64,000 nucleotides of DNA from Melastoma dodecandrum (Eukaryota; Streptophyta; Magnoliopsida; Myrtales; Melastomataceae): NCBI GenBank assembly GCA_029817715.1, contig JARUPY010000434.1, forward strand, positions 1,550,001 to 1,614,000. Direction: 5' to 3'. Under the pieces are notes generated by a model, which made no database searches, was not told the DNA's origin, and worked only from the letters and a program-made list of their open reading frames with translations. The translations under genes were made by a program, and so were the position numbers. Positions 56,479-64,000 of this stretch are shown here, piece after piece; positions within the stretch are counted from its first letter, which is position 1; each line of letters opens with the position of its first letter.

Positions 56479-58939
56479 CCTACCGAGGGAGATTTACAAC
56501 TGGTTGAGGGGGAACTGATGATCTGTTATTTCGAAGTCTCCTTGGCTATGCCGTGCGTCTGGTATTTCCAGTGAACTTCAAGTCGGGACGTCTTCAGGTA
56601 AGGATAGTGAGCTCCCATCAGTTCCTGACTCGGGATGCAAAGGCTGCACAGACCTGTTTGACCCTGCACATGTAAACAAAAACATCAAACCGAGAGATGA
56701 CCTCTGGCGGAGCAAGAAGGTTACAGGAGGGGATAATTTGGTGGTTCTCGTCCCAGACGAGGAGGCAAGTCAACGAACGTCGTAGATCTCGAAAGCAGAG
56801 GGGGAAACGTTGTGGATTCGAGGAGTCTCGGAGCTGCAGCCGCGTCTTCATGCCACTGCCGATTCAGAGCTTCAAAGAGGCTAGTCTTAGCCGGTGTTGA
56901 GGGGTCTCCGTGGTCATTGCACTCACCTTGATCAAAAAGGCTTATGTGGGCGGCGGGGAAGCTATAGGAAAGTCAAGATGAAGACCCGGTTCTTTGCTGA
57001 AGCTGCGAGGAGGATGAGGCCCGGCTGTGGGTGGTTGTTGGAAAAACCCAAGGAAAGGATGGAGGTCCCCAAAAAGCTGAGGAGAGGGAACCCTTTTCTT
57101 CTGTTATTGTCGAAATTCGTTAGTGGATTTTGTAGCTGCTGCCCGGGACTTGGAGAGGATCGTCCTCGGCCGATCGTATTGAAATTTTTTCCTTCGGACT
57201 GATTTTTGTCTGCTGCAGGGATTGTTGGTGGGGAATGCTGCTGCAGCCCATTAGAGGGGATTCTCCCTGTCATTTATTGTCCACTGGAGATGCCGTCCTT
57301 GGTCTGGGATTCGTTCCCTTTTTTTTTTGTTGTGATTTGTGGAGTGCTAGCTTGTTTGTTTGGGATTCCTATTGGTGCCCGAATTAGGTAATTACACGAT
57401 TGAGTCCTTTAAGTTTATTTTTCTTTTCAAATTCGTCCGGACTTCCATTTAACTTGAAATTTTACTAATTGGTAGCTACTTCTAAAAGTATTTTCAGTTG
57501 CGTCCGAACATAAAGATATTGGTCTCTAACTTTCACATTTAACTAAATTAGTCCCCCACTTACTCCTTTATGATGTTTTTATCCGATTAAACTAGAAATG
57601 ATTGGAAAATTCAAATGTAAGCCACCACTTCAAATGTGGCTAACAAATTACCTCCACGGAACCAATCTTTACTTACCATATTATATTCAGGAAATGAATT
57701 CTATATTCGAAATGAATCACCTAATCGTGGTTAAAAGCTATAAGAGTTGGTTTATAAACTATTATAGCCCGTTTCAATGAAAATTAAAATTGATCTTAAT
57801 TGGATGTTGCTAATGATGTTTAGCGTAAAATCAATTTAAAGAGCTGTATCAACATGTTTTATCGGTGCTAAAATTAATGCAAGCCTAATTACAAGCCGTA
57901 AGATGGTGGATTATTAAAGGATGAGATGCTATGGACCGATAAAAACTAATAGATTTTGGCGGAAATGACAGATCGAATACTTTGCACCGAAATAATTCAT
58001 GCTAGAATTCCTTTTAATCGTTGCTTTAAATGAAATCATTAGCACATAATTCCGTTTATCTTTTCCTCCCTTCGTTTCCAACGCGTGTGCTTCTGATCAA
58101 CCAAGTCAAAGTCAACTCAAGTTTAAAGTGACAAAAGGACCACCGGAAGCCTCATTATATGTCCAAATAATATTATATTCCACAGACTTTGAATTTTATC
58201 TAAAATGATATTATTATTTGCTATTATAATAAGATCTTGCCCTTACTTGTTTCTAGAAAGCCACTAAAATGACCCTGTTATATATACTGCTCCTCCCTTT
58301 GAAATTAAACACTAAAATGTTATGGGGTTCTACTTCATTTGTTGGAGTTTACAGATGTTCACGTAATTTGCACCTTTGATTTTTTTTTTAATTATTTATT
58401 GTAGAATGTCTTTTTTTTTCAAAAAAGAATTGAATGTTTCATTATTATTCTTTTTTTTTTTAAATTTTGCATCCAAAAAATGTAATAAAATTCCGGAAGT
58501 AATATGAAATTAATATAAAAAATTTAGACCGAGGACTAAAAATATTTAATAAAAGACAAAAATATAGAGAGAATAGGAAGTGTACCCAACCCACACCACT
58601 TGAAGTTTTTCTCCCATTTTAAAAACAAGAGGGGAAGCTCATCATTGACGCGGAAATGATGACCTACGCCCGCCTTATGAGACGACCCTCAATGGGTTGT
58701 GATTTTTTTTCTTTTTATTCTTCTTCTTCGTAGATTAAACAGCCACAAAATGCCCACAATTTTCCAAGAAATCTCCCAATCTCTCCATCTCCAGTCACCT
58801 CTTAATCTTTCCCCTTGTTTTTCTTTTCCATTTTCCGGCTAAAGAATTGTCTTCTAACCCCTGTCAACCCAATTGGTAGAAATTGGTGGGACAATAGGAA
58901 AGAAAAGTAAAAGCAAAAAACAACCTCCCCCCCTTTCTC
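56479..58939. other. unassigned flank: GC-richer block, then AT-rich promoter region
   Basis: 56620-57390 is GC-rich with overlapping frames on both strands but no recognisable domain; it may be a gene or retroelement fragment. 57400-58600 is AT-rich without features. 58600-58940 is CT-rich and probably contains the promoter and 5' leader of the kinase gene. No RNA gene was seen. Confidence 0.4.
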
Positions 58940-58952
58940 GGGGGGGGGGGGG
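58940..58952. repeat. run of 13 G in the kinase leader region
   Basis: A 13-base G homopolymer, preceded by two short C runs, about 155 bases before the kinase start codon. It is a likely length-variable site. Confidence 0.8.
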
Positions 58953-59107
58953 TTTGTGCGTGTATCAGGTTTCATTTATTGTGGGGAAGGTGGGGCGATG
59001 GGGATGTCACAAGAGTAGAGCGCTCCTTTAATGAGCCTCCCCAAATCCCTTTTCCCCGCTGTTACTGTTTCACTTGTTTCTCCGAATTTGGGACTTGTTC
59101 ATCCCAG

Positions 59108-62089
59108 ATGAAGATGATTGTTCTTCAACAAGATTCTCTTCTTCTCGCTCTCCTCCTCCTCCTCCTCCTCCTTGATTCCGCTCTTGCTTATGCCCCCTCC
59201 TACAACTGCAGCCACACCTGCGGGGTAGGTGAATTTGCTAAGCATGTCGACTATCCGTTCGGGTTCTCTCCCGGTTGCAAGATCCCCCTCAACTGCACCC
59301 CCGATTATGGCATCGCGATTGGGGACTTCCGGGTCGTCAACTTCACTTCATCCAGCTTGTTCGTCCACGTTCCCGCCGTCTGCAACCGCTCGGTGGAAGT
59401 GGCCCTTCCTCTGTTCGGGAATTTCTATGCCCCCATGTGGACGAACGCGTTTCTCTTCCAGGACTGTTTGAAGAATCGGACTCTCGGTGGATGCCTCGTG
59501 CCGTCAAGCTTCGTGTATGAAAGGCTCTACTCGGGGAGCTGTAGGAAGGTTAACGTTAGCTGCTTTTCACAGGATAAGAGGAGTAATGGCATGCTCGATG
59601 TGGTTGGTCCTGAGGTGTTGAGTGGTAGCGGGTGCAAGCACTTTGTCTCCGGTATAGCTGTGGTCGATCCGGACATTGGTTCCCTAGAGCTTCAGACTCT
59701 AGAGTTAGGGTGGTGGGTAAACGGCTCATGCGAAGTGTGCTCCTTGAATGCTACTTGCTCACGCATCTTGGTTAGCAACAGCACCTTTGGGTATCGCTGT
59801 AGTTGTGGGGATGGTTTCGTTGGGAACGGATTCATCAACGGCGGAGGATGCCAGCCAGGTTAGTCAATCTGACTCGGACATAAGAGTACATGGAACCTGA
59901 GATTAATTGGGATTCTTCCCTGCTTGGTTTGGTAAAGCAATATGGACATGTTGAATCCCGTTTTGTTGGTCAAAAGAGAAATTCCTGGCGTCCAATTTGT
60001 GCTCTCTATCTTTTTCATATTCAGTCTTTTGAATAGGATCATTAGGATGGTACCCGACTTTGCTTACTTTGAATATTTTGGTCTTGAAGTTGCAATGGCT
60101 TTAGTTTTTGACCAGTTTTTTCGTTGTTGGACTTCAAATTATGACCTTTCTGGAAGTAATGTTATCTGCCTGCAACCAGAGTACTTCCTCTCAATTTTTT
60201 GTCTCTGATATGATGAACGTCTGTTCAAAGCAACAAACAAATCAGTGTAGGAACTGAAGTTACTTGAGTTTCGCTTAGCCTTGGATGGATTATCATCCTC
60301 TAAAGATTCCTGTGAGGCAATCAATGGGTGTATTTCTGCAGGATTTTAAGCTATTCGCTGACTTCAGAAATGATTGACTATCAAATATATGGCGTGCCTG
60401 TAGTTTCTCTGCATAATGGAGACCAACCTTGGGATATAATTTGCAGACCACCCTCTCGTTTGTCATTCTCTGATGTCTTTTTAATCCATTGGCTTGTTCT
60501 ATGCAGTTTCAAGTTGCCACTCTTTCGACTTCTCTGGGAAATGTGGACATGGTGCGATTTTAGGAATTCTGATTGGAGGTAAATTATTTCTTCCCCACAT
60601 CTGGAACTGTAAACTGCCTTTGAAGAATCAGATGTGCTTGAAAGTAGTAAAAGCGAATTAGAGTGCAAGAAAGCAATATCAGCCACATATTCAGAAAGTC
60701 CTCTTTCAATCCGTGGAGCTCATATTTCCATCAACTGTTGATAGAGCATCGCTCGCTGACGTGTTTCACTTGATCCTGTGATTAGGGGTTGTCATCGGGG
60801 CTTTGTTGATGGCCATTATATCTTTCGTCTGTTACTTTGAGCGTTGCCGATCGGCTACATCCGAGAACCACTTAAGCGCGAGACGTCTACTTAACGAGGC
60901 AGCAGGAAACAAGAACATTCCCTTGTATGAGTACAAAGACATAGAAAGATCGACAGAAGGATTCTCCGAGAGACTAAGGCTGGGAACCGGTGCTTATGGG
61001 ACTGTGTACGCAGGGAGACTTCCGAACAACGAACTGGTTGCAATAAAGAGAATCAAGCACAGGGATGGCGACAGCATCGACAATGTCATGAATGAGGTGA
61101 AGCTCCTTTCTAATGTCAGTCACCCCAATTTGGTCAGCCTCCTGGGTTGCTGCATCGAGAACGGCGAACAGATCCTTGTGTATGAGTTCATGCCGAATGG
61201 GACCTTGTCTCAGCATTTACAGCGGGAGAGAGGTCGGAAGGGGCTTCCTTGGACAATACGACTCAATATTGCGGCCGAAACTGCGAGTGCCATTTCTTAT
61301 CTTCATTCGGCGGTGAATCCCCCTATTTATCATCGAGACATAAAATCAAGCAACATACTGTTGGATTTCCAGTATAGATCGAAGGTGGCAGATTTTGGCC
61401 TTTCAAGGCTCGGAACTTCAGGAATCGATGATCTCTCTCACATCTCGACAGCACCGCAAGGGACACCGGGCTACGTAGATCCCCAGTACCACCAAAACTA
61501 CCATCTGTCCGATAAGAGTGACGTGTACAGTTTTGGGGTGGTACTCATGGAAATAATCAGTGGACAAAAAGCAGTCGATTTCTCAAGGCCACATAGCGAG
61601 GTCAACTTGGCAGCGCTCGCAGTCGACAGAATTGGCAGGGGATGCCTGGACGAATTGATTGACCCATTTCTTGAGCCGAACAGGGATGCTTGGACACTCT
61701 CCTCAATCCATAGGGTCAGCGAGCTGGCTTTCCGGTGCCTGGCCTTCAACAAGGATATTCGGCCTTCCATGATTGAGGTAGCGGAAGAACTCAATGAGAT
61801 CAGGCTCAGCGGATGGGCCCCGCTTGATGAAAATGTAATTGGGGCTTCATCAGTGGCGTCCACATGTTCTTCGGCATACAATGGCAGCGAGACGATCAGT
61901 TTTTCAAGAAAAAAGTTAGAAGGGAGCAAGAAACTGGCAGTTTCGCAAAGAGGAGGCACGCCAGGAAAGGAAATAGAGGTCACAAAAATGGAGCACTCAC
62001 CGAGTTCCGTTCAAGAGCCATGGTTGAGCGAGCAGAGCTCGCCGCCATCGACAACCAGCTTGTTATGTAATGCGATCCAACCATTCTGA
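59108..62089 (+). CDS. WAKL14: wall-associated-kinase-like receptor kinase (WAKL14-like), three exons
   Basis: Exons 59108-59858, 60507-60578 and 60786-62089 join in phase to about 708 codons, with GT-AG introns. Residues 1-25 form a signal peptide containing an eight- to nine-leucine run. The Cys-rich extracellular part (YNCSHTCG to the NATCSRI block) is the galacturonan-binding/WAK-associated region, expected to face the cell wall. The small second exon begins the transmembrane helix (GILIGGVVIGALLMAII). The kinase has GTGAYGTVY, VAIKRIKH, HRDIKSSN, ADFGLSR and TPGYVDPQYH, with all catalytic residues present and an Arg-Asp (RD) catalytic loop. The order and the SEAAGN-like juxtamembrane motif (LLNEAAGNKNIPLYEYKDIE) match the WAKL14/WAKL21 group; orthology was not tested. 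The ATG at 59108 was chosen because the signal peptide follows it; an in-frame upstream GTG at 58979 gives no sensible N-terminus. It is probably intact. Confidence 0.9.
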
Positions 62090-62718
62090 CCGTTGCCCGT
62101 CCATAGCTGTTCATCCGTGGACATCACCCAATATACCATTGAAATTTTACTACGTTTGGGAATCACATATGTGACGATGAATTCTGGAAACAAATTAAGT
62201 ATGCTGCAATTGCAACATCACTTGGGGATTCATTGTATCACGGTCATTTTCATGGCATACGAGGAAGGGGAGATAAATTTATAGTTGGCCCGCGCCGAAG
62301 CTCCGGAAAGCATGTTAAATTGTCCTGTAGTCGTAGGAGACGTACGATTTATGTTGTAAGGTGAAAAATAAAATTCACCGTATTAATAAAGTACAAACTT
62401 TAAGTTGAGTCACATTTTTAACTCTTTTCAACAAAATCTCATTTTCTCTATATGAAACAAAATCGAAATGTTGTTCGTGATTTCCTACACGCGCCATTTT
62501 TTTTACTTACAAACTATTTGCACTTATGTATCACCTCTATTGTGCTCTCAGTCTCTGGTTTTGTTCATATATTGTTGTCGGTCTTTTTGCTTCGTATATT
62601 ACCTACTTATGATATAGGTTCACGCTAAAACATAACGGAATCTAGGTAATATAATTGTAGGAACATGAACGAGCAATATAATATAATACTACCCAATAGT
62701 ATTTTGCCGGAAGATATT
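62090..62718. other. 3' flank of the kinase gene
   Basis: Probably 3' UTR and spacer; AATAAAATTC (62367) and TATTAATAAAG (62381) are possible polyadenylation signals. No gene was recognised. Confidence 0.4.
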
Positions 62719-62723
62719 GTTAC

Positions 62724-63593
62724 TCATGCGCCACTACCACATAAACAGGAAAAACTATGACAACGCGGAAAACTGAATGAACGGGAACGACGAAAGAAAC
62801 AGAAACAACAGAACCAACTCAGCCGATAACGCAGTGAAATGTTACGGTTAAGGGGTGAGGGGTAATACACGACAACCTCGGATATAGGAAGACCACCATT
62901 GAAGGCTGAGCGGGCCTAACTCAGACGGCCATGGATACAGCTAGCGCACCACCGAGACTGTCACGAGGGTTGGATGCCTCACAACCGGATACAGATACAC
63001 CACCGATTATTGGGACGCTCGAATATTTCTCGCCACGCTTGGAAATCCACCAAACGATAAGCGAAGTGCACAAAGTTCCAAAAAGAACTTGACGATTGCC
63101 AAATTTAGGAAACATATTCAAAAGGTTCTATTTAACCATAAACACATGAGTCCTATTTATGGAGGAATGAAAATGGGCTAACCCTAACTACCAAATAAGC
63201 CCAAAATAGAAAGACTAAAAACTAACTAAAAATAAGTCCATAGTTGTTAATTAAAGAAACCAGGCGTGGGCCTTCCTTCAAATGATTTTCGACTTGGAGA
63301 GATCTTGACTTTTCAGGTCTTGAGTTTTTTTTTTTTTTGAACGAGTTAAAGCTGATCTCGGGACGAGCACCATCCTCTTGTTCTCGAGATGGACCTCGTA
63401 CTCTTAATCTCGATACCAATCTCGAGACAAACTGCTTTCTTCTCGCATTGACTGAGTGTTCTTGATCTCGAGACGGATTCATGTCTTGTCGAGTTGTCAA
63501 CTCGACCACTTCATTCCGTTAGAGTAGTCCCCATCTCGATCGTTCCTCTTAATTCTATCTCAACTTGGCTTTGCTTGATCCAATATCACATCA
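62724..63593 (-). mobile_element. solo gypsy LTR with 5-bp target duplication
   Basis: An 870-bp LTR, minus orientation, of the family at 4258-9810. Its complement starts TGATGTGATATTGGATC and ends GGTAGTGGCGCATGA. Shared internal phrases include the complement of GGTGTATCTGTATCCGGTTG and of TTGGCAATCGTCAAGTTC. The perfect direct repeat GTTAC flanks it (62719-62723 and 63594-63598). There is no internal coding sequence, so it arose by recombination between LTRs. Confidence 0.88.
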
Positions 63594-63598
63594 GTTAC

Positions 63599-64000
63599 TT
63601 CCGTATATTACACGAGTGAACCAAAAATTCTCTAAACCAAAAAATTCTAAGTTCCTCACCTAGATGCCATTCTCCCAGTTCGACCACTGAAGCTTGCATG
63701 GTCGGAAGTGGGGCATGGTTGATAACTTCCACTGCGCGACTCTGATAGGAAGCCATGATGGTGCCGCTCCCTTTATCTCCTTTCATTTGACATATCTGGC
63801 TTTGCTCTGCATAACGGTTGGGAAGGAGGCATTGCCGCTAGTTAGCCTTATGCAAATCCATGTTTTTTATTATGACCCCACGACTGGCAAACATTTCTCC
63901 TTGGTTTGGCTCCTCCAAGCCTTTTTACTCGACACGCTAGAGGGGTTCATCTTTTTGTGCGTTACCCTATTCCTTTTACGTCAATTTCTCGAGACTAATT
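63599..64000. other. window-end stretch, no gene recognised
   Basis: A minus-strand frame at 63595-63786 (with MASYQSRAVEVINHAPLPTM) has no family I recognise and no splice context. A TCTCGAG word occurs near the end. The rest is unassigned. Confidence 0.3.

Noticed and set aside
56894..57273. Overlapping ~100-codon frames on both strands as a new gene
   Set aside because: No motif, splice signal or start context favours either strand; left as unassigned.
58979..59107. N-terminal extension of the kinase from an upstream in-frame start
   Set aside because: The upstream codon is GTG, and the extension would bury the obvious signal peptide that follows ATG 59108.

Overview
The window is nuclear DNA of a flowering plant, almost certainly a woody eudicot; the species cannot be read from the sequence. 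The evidence is plant-type spliced genes (a WAK-like receptor kinase, a CYP82-type P450, a B3-domain gene), plant-specific protein families, and plant Ty1/copia, Ty3/gypsy and caulimovirid-derived elements. It is a transposon-dominated region with few intact host genes.

Layout. 1-4,150: a copia LTR remnant, a frameshifted B3-domain (REM-like) pseudogene, a candidate minus-strand exon, and two long palindromic repeats built from TTTAGTAAA/TTTCGTAAA-like words (2015-2427 with an 8-bp target duplication; 3228-4146). 4,258-9,810: a decayed Ty3/gypsy element with both LTRs. 11,925-12,884: an intact single-exon gene for an uncharacterised plant proline-rich protein. 14,070-16,926: a broken ZMYM1/hAT-like transposase on the minus strand, abutted by a 5'-truncated copy of the same gypsy family. 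17,790-20,300: a copia LTR (minus) carrying a 582-bp Mutator-like Pack-MULE with a captured enoyl-CoA isomerase fragment. 20,840-29,190: a nearly complete endogenous pararetrovirus (minus) with a CP-MP-PR-RT-RH polyprotein interrupted by two in-frame stops, an intact second ORF, a 35S-like TATA box and a Met-tRNA primer site; palindromic TTTAGTAAA-type repeats lie on both sides. 29,747-31,010: a CYP82-like pseudogene. 31,300-37,022: retroelement debris (gag fragment, SIRE-like copia remnant, gypsy-type LTR piece, copia RNase H).

37,023-56,478 is a nest: a copia LTR is split by an 18.8-kb Tat-type Ty3/gypsy element (37,052-55,842, minus). That element carries an antisense, intron-bearing plant-mobile-domain (PMD) gene, which is itself split by a 2.2-kb solo LTR. 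A gag-only LTR element is inserted in the Tat integrase. 59,108-62,089: an intact three-exon WAKL14-like receptor kinase on the plus strand. 62,724-63,593: a solo gypsy LTR with a 5-bp target duplication.

Only two genes look intact and host-derived (the proline-rich protein and the WAKL kinase). Everything else is mobile-element sequence, viral sequence or pseudogene, and the order of insertions can be partly reconstructed from the interruptions.
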